Assembly (NCBI GenBank): GCA_031274115.1
Contig: JAISQP010000232.1
Coordinates: 1 to 8,927 of the forward strand
Length of the DNA stretch: 8,927 nucleotides
DNA from: Synergistaceae bacterium
GTDB lineage: Bacteria; Synergistota; Synergistia; Synergistales; Synergistaceae
Reading direction: 5' to 3'
Made by a program: the position numbers and the translations under genes. This document shows positions 1 to 5,816 of the stretch, piece by piece (position 1 is the first letter of the stretch; every line of letters starts with the position of its first letter). The notes beneath the pieces are model-generated. The model made no database searches, was not told the DNA's origin, and worked only from the letters and a program-made list of their open reading frames with translations.

Positions 1-2
1 CC

Positions 3-14
3 TGCTCGAGTTAA
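3..14 (+). CDS. Possible 3' end of an upstream gene (stop overlaps next start)
   Basis: Only four codons are visible (Cys-Ser-Ser-stop). The TAA at 12-14 shares its last A with the ATG at 14-16. TAATG junctions of this kind are typical of translationally coupled genes in one operon. Nothing can be said about the product, and the codons could be chance because the reading frame cannot be followed past the window edge. Confidence 0.3.
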   Translation, partial: CSS

Positions 15-991
15 TGGACAAAAAAACTCCGGAGGATCAGTGGATCTGTCTCGACGCCGTGAACAACCCCGGCGCGTATGTTCCGCCGCTGGACTCCGGC
101 GCCTCTACCATGACGGAGAGGATCGGGACGCTGAAGGCGCTGGGAGCGGTTCCCATGAAGCGCGGGGCGCTGACGGAGATTCAAGCCGCTTACGCGCTGC
201 CCGGCGAACTTTTGTCCTCGCTCGGAGATGTTTCCTCGTTCGCGCGCGGTATGAAGACGCTCGATCGCTGGCGCTCCATGGGCCTGTTGATACCGGTCGC
301 CGCCGCCGACTCCCCGCGGTACGGGAACATGAGCGCCGACGAGTACGAGCGAGCGGCGAAAATACTCTGCTTCGGACACACTTCGGCATTGCTCGAAAAA
401 TTGCGTTTTCTGGAGGGCGAACTGCGCGGCATGAGTCTGCCTCTGAATTACGTTTCGACGATGTATTTTCGGGCGGTGGAACAGGTGGAGAAGATGAAAG
501 AACGGGAGATAACCCCGCTGGACACGCGCTTCATTCTGGAGACCGCCGAATTGTTCGAGAGGCGCGGCAGGATAATCCGCCGGCGGATTGCCCTGTATCC
601 CGGAGGCGCTCTCGCCGGCGGCGCGGCCGCCTGGCTCCTCACGCGCTTAATCGGGCCGTGGGCCCTGTTATTGTTCATAGTGATCCATTTCGGCTGTTTG
701 GGCCTATTTGCCGGCTCTCAAGAACGATGGTACAACGATCATAGGGTTGCGAGCGGAATGACTTTTATTTTTTTCGCTATAATGTTGATAATACGAGACA
801 GCGCGCGCGCCGGCGCATACCGGCTTTCCCTGCTTTTGCCTCCGACGGGGGCGGCGATGGGGTTCATGGTCGCTTATATGCTGCAAAGGAGGGCGCTCTC
901 AAAAAACACGCGCGCTGTGATGGATGAATGTTTTGCGTTTTATACCTCGAAGCCGGACCCGGAAACCGGGGGGGTCGTAGGGGAACGCTGA
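14..991 (+). CDS. Uncharacterised membrane protein, cytoplasmic N-terminal region plus 3-4 C-terminal membrane segments
   Basis: I do not recognise this 325-residue protein. Residues 1-190 are soluble, charged and probably mostly helical (a Glu/Arg-rich stretch at about 105-190). The C-terminal part is strongly hydrophobic: membrane segments at about 193-211 and 214-234, a short one near 246-260, and another at about 271-290, followed by a polar tail. The Arg cluster just before the first segment (RRGRIIRRR, residues 183-191) suggests the long N-terminal part stays in the cytoplasm. ATG 14 is chosen because it overlaps the TAA of a possible upstream gene. The frame is open to the window edge, so a longer start cannot be excluded, and only a weak GAG lies in the ribosome-binding position. 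The next gene on the same strand begins 156 nt downstream. A role as membrane partner of the AAA+/phospho-signalling genes is inferred from position only. Confidence 0.8.
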   Translation: MDKKTPEDQWICLDAVNNPGAYVPPLDSGASTMTERIGTLKALGAVPMKRGALTEIQAAYALPGELLSSLGDVSSFARGMKTLDRWRSMGLLIPVAAADSPRYGNMSADEYERAAKILCFGHTSALLEKLRFLEGELRGMSLPLNYVSTMYFRAVEQVEKMKEREITPLDTRFILETAELFERRGRIIRRRIALYPGGALAGGAAAWLLTRLIGPWALLLFIVIHFGCLGLFAGSQERWYNDHRVASGMTFIFFAIMLIIRDSARAGAYRLSLLLPPTGAAMGFMVAYMLQRRALSKNTRAVMDECFAFYTSKPDPETGGVVGER

Positions 992-1104
992 TTAAATCGC
1001 TGAAACGACATTGTGCCGTTTGCGAGTACAGAGACCGTCGAGGTTTTAATCGTTACCCTTTAGGCCTCTGACAATAAATCAGCCTTTCCGAAGGATAGCG
1101 CCCC

Positions 1105-1126
1105 TGCGGACGCGGCAGTGTCCGCA
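1105..1126 (+). repeat. Perfect 7-bp inverted repeat in the 992-1147 leader
   Basis: TGCGGAC (1105-1111) and GTCCGCA (1120-1126) are exact reverse complements around an 8-nt loop. The hairpin ends 6 nt before the Shine-Dalgarno sequence of the following gene. It lacks a U-tract, so it is not an intrinsic terminator. It could stabilise the mRNA 5' region, tune translation or be a protein-binding palindrome; none of these is demonstrated. The rest of the 156-nt gap holds no convincing promoter. CTGACA (1068-1073) and the AT-rich stretch at 1045-1050 have no well-spaced partners. Confidence 0.45.
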
Positions 1127-1132
1127 ATCATG

Positions 1133-1140
1133 AGGAGGTG
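1133..1140 (+). promoter_or_regulatory. Strong ribosome binding site
   Basis: AGGAGGTG is a near-perfect anti-16S match, 7 nt before the ATG at 1148. It fixes the start of the coiled-coil gene despite the unusual hydrophobic N-terminus that this start gives. Confidence 0.85.
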
Positions 1141-1147
1141 GTCTTGA

Positions 1148-2692
1148 ATGAGCGTAGTGAGCGTGAGCGTCGTGAGCACAGCGGCGTTAATTTACGTTTC
1201 GATCGGCGTCGCGAAGGCGTTGCTTCTGGCGGTCGGCATGGTTACCGTTTCCCATGCCGCAGACCGGGCTGTCGATCGAATGCTTGAAAACACCGAAACG
1301 AGAGAGTTGATGAAAACGCAGATGCTGGGCGATATCGCCTCATGGAAGAGGCGGCTGCGCAGGGCCGCGGGCGCCGGGGGCCTTGAAGGTTCTATGCTTG
1401 CCCTGATGAGCGAGTTCGAAAAACTTGAGAAGTCCTTTTGTGACGCGAGCGTTGGAAAAGAAGACCTGACGGCGGCTGCCGGGGAGTTCAGCGCTCTGAC
1501 GCAAAGAGTTTGCGAGGCGGAGCTCGACGAGTCTCAGCGCGCTCACAGGGAAGAGTCCATCCGCCGAATTATAGAGGAGTTCCGTTCCCAAGGCGTCTCC
1601 GTTTACGCGGAAGCGCTCGCCCGGATCGAGGGAGATCTGGGAAAAATCGCGGCGCTGCCCGAGGAGGCGCGGATGCCGGCGCTTCAGGGGATTTTAGAAG
1701 AGCTTAGAGAGATGGAGAGGATGAAGGACCTGGCGTCCGGGGCCGACATAAGCGCTCTGACAGAAAACCGCGTCATTCCGGGCGCCTTGCCCAAATCTGA
1801 GACGGAGGATCTCGAGCGCGTTGTGCTCGAAATTCGCGACTGGGCGGACAGGATAGCCCAAATGGACGAAGAAGAGGGCGAAAAACTCCGCCCGACGCTC
1901 GAAAAATTGAGCGCGGACACTAAGTTCCCAAATCGCCTGGCGCGGCTTCGCGGGCAGCTTCGCGCGAGATGGGGAGCGCTGCGCGAACGCGTCGCGACGA
2001 CCGCCTTTTTCCGCGAAACACTGACGGAGCTGATGGGTTCTCTTGGCGAAATGCCCGGCGCTCTCGACTCCGAGGAGGGACGTGAGCTGATCCTTCGCTT
2101 CGAGGCGCTTTGCGCGGAGAACGCGAGATATATTGAGCGAACCGGCGCCATGCGGCTCTATGAGGACATAGCTAGCTTCATTTACGGGCGCGAAAAGGAT
2201 ATCTCGGAGGCGTTCTTCGTCCAGAAGCTCCAGAGCGCGCTTGAAGAGATGGGATACGAACTCGTATCGGACGAAACCGAGGAGTCCGACGGGAGCATGG
2301 CCGGCGTAATGCTCCCCGATCGGGCGCACTGCCTGGAGTCTCCTTACGACGGATATCGCATGATGCTGAGAGTCGGCGCCGACGGCGCGCTCACGACGCG
2401 GCTCGCGCGCGCCGTGGCGAGCGAGGAGGAGAAGGACGTCCGCGCCGCCGACCAGGACGCTAAGGATCTTGAGGCCGGCAAAAAATTTTGCAGAGACTTC
2501 GACGGCGTCCTCAAAAAGATGAGGGAGTCAGGGCTGGTTATCCGAGAGACGCTTCGCAAAGAGCCGGGTGAAACGGATGTGATCGCGGTCGTCGATAAAA
2601 CGCGGAACCGGGCGAAAAAACGCCGCCGCGGACGAAAGAGCGGCGATCTGAGAGAGGCGGCTCTTCCCGGGCGGGAAGGCGAGTCTGAATGA
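1148..2692 (+). CDS. Helical/coiled-coil protein with hydrophobic N-terminus and basic C-terminal tail, function unknown
   Basis: This 514-residue protein opens with a Val/Ser/Ala/Leu-rich stretch (residues 1-37) that could cross or dip into the membrane. The stretch has no positive charge before its core, while KRRLRR follows at about 67-72, so it looks unlike an ordinary signal peptide; an N-out anchor or peripheral hydrophobic helix fits better. Residues about 50-360 are Glu/Arg/Leu-rich with heptad-like spacing, as in long helical bundles or coiled coils. Residues about 365-480 look like a separate globular domain, with a conserved-looking PYDGYRMMLRV segment and many acidic residues. The tail (484-497) is intensely basic (KTRNRAKKRRRGRK). 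The strong Shine-Dalgarno sequence at 1133 supports the start. The stop overlaps the next start as ATGA, implying translational coupling with the AAA+ ATPase. A scaffold, adaptor or substrate role for that ATPase is an inference. Confidence 0.85.
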   Translation: MSVVSVSVVSTAALIYVSIGVAKALLLAVGMVTVSHAADRAVDRMLENTETRELMKTQMLGDIASWKRRLRRAAGAGGLEGSMLALMSEFEKLEKSFCDASVGKEDLTAAAGEFSALTQRVCEAELDESQRAHREESIRRIIEEFRSQGVSVYAEALARIEGDLGKIAALPEEARMPALQGILEELREMERMKDLASGADISALTENRVIPGALPKSETEDLERVVLEIRDWADRIAQMDEEEGEKLRPTLEKLSADTKFPNRLARLRGQLRARWGALRERVATTAFFRETLTELMGSLGEMPGALDSEEGRELILRFEALCAENARYIERTGAMRLYEDIASFIYGREKDISEAFFVQKLQSALEEMGYELVSDETEESDGSMAGVMLPDRAHCLESPYDGYRMMLRVGADGALTTRLARAVASEEEKDVRAADQDAKDLEAGKKFCRDFDGVLKKMRESGLVIRETLRKEPGETDVIAVVDKTRNRAKKRRRGRKSGDLREAALPGREGESE

Positions 2693-4512
2693 GCGGCGCG
2701 CCTGACTATAAGCCGAAGTGGGCCCGGGAGATAGAGCGCTTTCTCGCGATAAAGTCACAGTTTCTGCTATACGGAAACATAAACGACGTATATCCGGCGG
2801 CGCTCGGAGAATCGGTTGTTACGCTCGCGCTGACCGACTACCTGAGGGATCTTCTCGCGAACCTCGGGTTTGCGCTGGTGGTGAAATACGAGCCTTTGAC
2901 AGGTTTTTCTCTCCTCTTTGGCGACGGCGAACTATTCGAAAGGGTGACGGGCGAAAAACCGGACGCGAACGGATGTCTTCCCGCGACCCTGGACAAGGCG
3001 GCCGGGGTCGCGCAGGCTCTCTCGTCGAGCGTGTTGGGACATGCGGCTCTGATACTGCGTTTTGCCTCGCGCATAGAAGACCTTCTAAGCGAGAACGAAG
3101 TGGAATCTTTCTTTTACCGCATGTTCCGCCTGTCGCTCGAATCGACCCCCCGCATAGCCCCTCGATACGCGTCTCCACGGTATAATCCGGTCTTCTGGAT
3201 CATGGACAAGGAAAACGACCTGCCTCCCTGGTACCCGCTAGACAACCCGCACATCCAGGTACTGCCGATCCCGCGTCCGAACAACGATATCAGGAGCTGC
3301 ATCGTCGGGGCGGTCTCTCCGAACATCGCCGGGTATCACGACATGGATCCGGAACTGCGCAAGGCTAACATGGCCCTCTTCAGGGATCAGACGACCGGGC
3401 TCCTGGCTGTGGAGATCGCCGCGATAGCGCAATTGGCGTGGCACGAGAGGCTCTCGTTCGGGCAGATAGGCGACGCCGTCAGGCGATACAAACTCGGCAT
3501 TCAGGAGAACATGTGGGAGAAGCTCGAAAAGGAGAAGATCACGGGCGCGGAGGCGTTCCTGAACAGCCGCGTAATGGGACAGACCCTGGCCGTGCGCCAT
3601 GCCGCGGACATATTGAAGCGCTCCCGCTTCAACCTCTCAGGTGCGCAGTTCTCCCGATACTCGCAGCGCCCGAAGGGAATTCTCTTCCTCGCGGGTCCGA
3701 CCGGCGTCGGCAAGACGGAGCTGGCGAAGGCGATAACGGAGCTGATATTCGGCTCCTCGACGCACTACATCCGCTTTGACATGAGCGAATTCGGACACGA
3801 GCACTCGAACCAGCGCCTGATCGGCGCGCCGCCGGGTTACGTGGGCTATGACGTGGGCGGAGAGCTGACGAACGCCATTAAACAAAACCCCTTCTCGGTA
3901 GTTTTATTCGACGAGGTGGAGAAGGCGCACCCGAGGATACTCGACATCTTCCTGCAAATCCTCGACGACGGGCGCCTGACTTCCGGACGCGGCGAGACCG
4001 TGTACTTTTCGGAGAGCCTGATCGTCTTCACGAGCAATCTGGGGATGTTCGAACAGACGCCTGACGGGACGAAGCGTCCCCGCGTCTCGCCCGATATGAC
4101 TTACGGGGAAATATCCCAGAAGATAGGCGCCGCGATCGACGATTTTTTCAAGTACAGGATAAACCGCCCCGAGATATTGAACCGCATTGGCAGGAACGTC
4201 GTCGTGTTCGACTTCATCAGGGAGGAGACGGCTCACAGGATATTCGGCAGGATGATGGAGAACATTCTGTTCCGGCTGGAGGACGGCTACGGCGTCAGGA
4301 TCCTGTTCGAGGAACGCGCACTGCGGCTCGTAGCGGACGCTGTCTGCTCAGACCTCTCAATGGGAGGGCGCGGCATCGGCAGCAATCTGGAGGCGTTTTT
4401 CATGAACCCGCTCTCCCGCAAGCTCGCGGAGATTCACGGGGGAGGCGCCGCGTCGTACGTCGTAAGAGACCTGAGGGAGACGACGGAGGGCTGGGAAATA
4501 GATATGGGGTAG
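2689..4512 (+). CDS. ClpB/ClpA-type AAA+ ATPase with a degenerate N-terminal module
   Basis: The second half (about residues 290-607) is a complete class of Clp/HSP100 D2 module. It has Walker A GPTGVGKT (336-343), the aromatic pore loop GYVG (383-386), Walker B VVLFDE (404-409), sensor 1 Asn450, the LNRI arginine finger Arg499 and sensor 2 GGR with Arg561, followed by the small ClpB-type C-terminal domain. Such modules hydrolyse ATP and pull polypeptides through a hexamer pore. The first half (1-265) has no P-loop but shows features of a decayed AAA fold: FLLYGNINDVY (25-35), a Walker-B-like VFWIMD (168-173), and IPRPNNDIR (194-202). The AVRRYKLG segment (263-270) forms the junction to the D2 module. 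No Clp N-domain and no ClpB middle coiled coil are seen, and at 607 residues it is shorter than ClpB (about 860). I see no IGF/L-type loop, so ClpP partnership is doubtful. The start overlaps the previous stop by 4 nt, with AAGG 9 nt upstream. Substrate unknown. Confidence 0.95.
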   Translation: MSGAPDYKPKWAREIERFLAIKSQFLLYGNINDVYPAALGESVVTLALTDYLRDLLANLGFALVVKYEPLTGFSLLFGDGELFERVTGEKPDANGCLPATLDKAAGVAQALSSSVLGHAALILRFASRIEDLLSENEVESFFYRMFRLSLESTPRIAPRYASPRYNPVFWIMDKENDLPPWYPLDNPHIQVLPIPRPNNDIRSCIVGAVSPNIAGYHDMDPELRKANMALFRDQTTGLLAVEIAAIAQLAWHERLSFGQIGDAVRRYKLGIQENMWEKLEKEKITGAEAFLNSRVMGQTLAVRHAADILKRSRFNLSGAQFSRYSQRPKGILFLAGPTGVGKTELAKAITELIFGSSTHYIRFDMSEFGHEHSNQRLIGAPPGYVGYDVGGELTNAIKQNPFSVVLFDEVEKAHPRILDIFLQILDDGRLTSGRGETVYFSESLIVFTSNLGMFEQTPDGTKRPRVSPDMTYGEISQKIGAAIDDFFKYRINRPEILNRIGRNVVVFDFIREETAHRIFGRMMENILFRLEDGYGVRILFEERALRLVADAVCSDLSMGGRGIGSNLEAFFMNPLSRKLAEIHGGGAASYVVRDLRETTEGWEIDMG

Positions 4513-4517
4513 CCGTC

Positions 4518-5120
4518 ATGTTCGTACACCTCATGCATTTTCCGGTTTACTCCTTGGGCCCCGGCAGACGGGCAGGGCTCTGGCTTCAGGGCTGCTCGCT
4601 TCGCTGCCGGGGCTGTGTCACGCCGGAGAGCTGGGAGTTCGAGCCCCGATGCGCCGTCCATTTGGACGATGTGACGGACAGGCTTCATCGCTTCTGGAGC
4701 GCGTCTCCTCCCCCAAGCGGGCTCACTGTCTCAGGAGGAGAGCCCTTCGACCAACCGGAGGCGCTTCTGGAACTCCTGCGCCGGGCGCGGGGCTTCGGAG
4801 CGGGTGATATATTGATTTACAGCGGCTACCGCGCGGACATCCTGCTGGAGCGTCATCCCGAGCTGCGAGATCTCGCGTCGGCCCTGGTGGACGGCCCCTT
4901 TGAGGCGGGGAACGTTACGGAATCGATCTGGAAGGGGTCAGAAAACCAGAGCCTGACTCTCCTGGAGGAGAGACTTTCCTCGCGTTACGAGGATTGGACG
5001 CGCGGCAAGGCGCGCAAACTTCAGCTCGTAAAGAGCGGAGACCGCGACCTTCTCATAGGCGTCCCCAGGCAAGCTGACGTCGCGCGCCTAAGGAAGCCTG
5101 ATCTGTCGCAAGAGACATGA
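4518..5120 (+). CDS. Radical SAM protein, activating-enzyme (NrdG/PflA-like) type
   Basis: This 200-residue protein has the CxxxCxxC cluster motif of radical SAM enzymes (Cys26, Cys30, Cys33 within GCSLRCRGC) and the SAM-contacting SGGEPF motif (72-77). The order and spacing match small activases such as the anaerobic ribonucleotide reductase activator NrdG (about 155-175 residues), with a C-terminal extension of some 30 residues. Known members use a 4Fe-4S cluster to cleave SAM and place a radical on a partner glycyl-radical enzyme. No such partner is in the window, so calling it NrdG would be unsafe. The ATG lies 5 nt after the AAA+ stop, so the two are almost certainly co-translated. The ribosome-binding region is weak (GGGGT). 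A few nucleotides after its TGA stop the 5122-5296 repeat element begins. Possible roles are activation of a distant glycyl-radical protein, or modification of a peptide handled by the AAA+ motor; the second is speculation. Confidence 0.9.
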   Translation: MFVHLMHFPVYSLGPGRRAGLWLQGCSLRCRGCVTPESWEFEPRCAVHLDDVTDRLHRFWSASPPPSGLTVSGGEPFDQPEALLELLRRARGFGAGDILIYSGYRADILLERHPELRDLASALVDGPFEAGNVTESIWKGSENQSLTLLEERLSSRYEDWTRGKARKLQLVKSGDRDLLIGVPRQADVARLRKPDLSQET

Positions 5121-5160
5121 GAAACCACAGGTTCAAGACCGTGGGTTCCACCCACACCCG

Positions 5161-5197
5161 CCGGGGAACCAGTTCCCCGGACCCCTATTATTTTTTT
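5161..5197 (+). terminator. Possible intrinsic terminator inside the repeat element
   Basis: CCGGGGAA (5161-5168) and TTCCCCGG (5173-5180) form a GC-rich 8-bp hairpin with a CCAG loop. A run of seven Ts follows at 5191-5197. The 10-nt gap between stem and T-run is longer than in good terminators, and the Ts can instead pair with downstream As (5220-5226). Partial termination or attenuation between the radical SAM and FHA genes is possible rather than certain. Confidence 0.4.
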
Positions 5198-5226
5198 ATT
5201 TTCACCCGTTGGGTGAAAATAAAAAA
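5192..5226. repeat. Perfect 16-bp inverted repeat with 3-nt loop
   Basis: The arms 5192-5207 and 5211-5226 are exact reverse complements around GTT. A CACCC/GGGTG core is flanked by a long A/T stem. The sequence is nearly symmetrical, so both strands would give the same hairpin. The U-rich arm precedes the hairpin core and the A-rich arm follows it, so it is not a standard terminator in either direction. It is the central stem of the 175-bp element. Confidence 0.7.
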
Positions 5227-5318
5227 GGAAAAGAGTCCAGAGAGCTCGCTCTCTGGCGGAGTTTGAGGCGGCGCCTCAAGGTCCTGCCTGTGGTTTGAGG
5301 GTAAATTGGTATGATTGC

Positions 5319-5323
5319 GGAGG
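5319..5323 (+). promoter_or_regulatory. Ribosome binding site of the FHA gene
   Basis: GGAGG lies 7 nt before ATG 5331 and 22 nt after the right end of the repeat element. The insertion, if that is what it is, left the translation signal of the downstream gene intact. Confidence 0.8.
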
Positions 5324-5330
5324 ATAAGCC

Positions 5331-5816
5331 ATGGAACTTGTAAAACTCTGTCCGGCTTGCGGCGAAGAGAACCCGGTCTCCGAGATTGTATGCCGCGTCT
5401 GCATGACGAACGTCTCCTCGGTGCCGCCGTCTCCGGCGGGATGCGCCCATTCGGGCGACCTGCGTCCTGATGAAAATGACGCCGGTCAGGCGGAGTTGGG
5501 AGGAGAGAGGACCGTCCTCGCGCCGGCCGCGCTCACTCTGGCCCGTCTGTCCGACGGCCGCGTTCTGCTCGTCGGAGACGGCTGTGTGCTGGGGCGCGAC
5601 GGAGAGTCAGGCGGGTTCTTCAAGGACGACATGACCGTGTCGCGCCGTCACGCCAGGATCGACGCTATTGACGGAACCTGGCGGATAGAGGACCTGGGGT
5701 CGATGAACGGGACCTGGCTCAACGGGAAACGGCTGGAGCGGGGCCGCCCGTACCCTCTCGGCGCAGGAGACACGGTCGCGCTGTCGCTTGCCTGTGAGAT
5801 GAGGGTAATCGAGTGA
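5331..5816 (+). CDS. Zinc-ribbon plus FHA-domain phosphopeptide-binding protein
   Basis: Residues 7-24 hold two CxxC knuckles (CPAC 7-10, CRVC 21-24), a small zinc ribbon. A low-complexity linker follows (about 28-65). Residues about 68-160 are a complete FHA domain with all diagnostic residues: Gly88-Arg89, Ser104-Arg-Arg-His107, Asn126-Gly127-Thr128 and Asn131-Gly132. FHA domains bind phosphothreonine peptides, so the protein should read the phosphorylation state of a partner. Thr61 (ERTVLAP), just before the domain, sits where some short FHA regulators such as GarA are phosphorylated by their kinase; that parallel is speculative. At 161 residues it is of ordinary size for this architecture. 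The start is set by GGAGG at 5319. Its stop overlaps the GTG start of the phosphatase gene by 4 nt, a strong sign that the two act together. No transmembrane segment or catalytic domain is seen. Confidence 0.93.
   Translation: MELVKLCPACGEENPVSEIVCRVCMTNVSSVPPSPAGCAHSGDLRPDENDAGQAELGGERTVLAPAALTLARLSDGRVLLVGDGCVLGRDGESGGFFKDDMTVSRRHARIDAIDGTWRIEDLGSMNGTWLNGKRLERGRPYPLGAGDTVALSLACEMRVIE

Larger units (their letters stand above)
5122..5296. mobile_element. 175-bp MITE-like or REP-like structured element with terminal inverted repeats
   Basis: The ends AAACCACAGG (5122-5131) and CCTGTGGTTT (5287-5296) are a perfect 10-bp inverted repeat. Just inside, GACC (5137-5140) pairs with GGTC (5280-5283). 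Between them are five perfect stem-loops in a row: 5141-5155 (6-bp stem, loop TCC), 5161-5180 (8 bp, CCAG), 5192-5226 (16 bp, GTT), 5237-5256 (8 bp, CTCG) and 5263-5279 (7 bp, GGC). The first hairpin abuts GACC and the last abuts GGTC, so the whole could fold as one multibranched structure. GAG occurs directly outside both ends (5119-5121 and 5297-5299), a possible 3-bp target duplication. No protein is encoded. The call as a non-autonomous mobile element is inference from structure; multiple genomic copies would confirm it. A structured regulatory RNA is the alternative. Confidence 0.6.

Noticed and set aside
40..744. 234-codon plus-strand open frame inside the first gene
   Set aside because: Extremely Arg-rich translation without hydrophobic cores. 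The 14-991 frame has sensible membrane segments and a coupled start.
5131..5166. tRNA T-arm-like stretch (GTGGG, TTC, CCCAC, then CC-rich sequence)
   Set aside because: The loop would be 5 nt rather than 7, and no D arm or anticodon arm is found upstream. It is better explained as the first hairpin of the 175-bp element.
5192..5226. Strong hairpin read as a bidirectional terminator
   Set aside because: The T-rich arm precedes the hairpin core on both strands, so neither transcript has a U-tail after the stem. Only the 5161-5180 hairpin is followed by Ts.
5122..5296. CRISPR-like repeat array
   Set aside because: The stems differ in sequence from one another, and there are no regularly spaced direct repeats or spacers.
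5307..5315. Extended -10-like sequence (TGG followed by TATGAT) before the FHA gene
   Set aside because: Transcription would start near 5322, inside the GGAGG ribosome site, leaving almost no leader, and no good -35 lies 16-18 bp upstream. It is probably chance.
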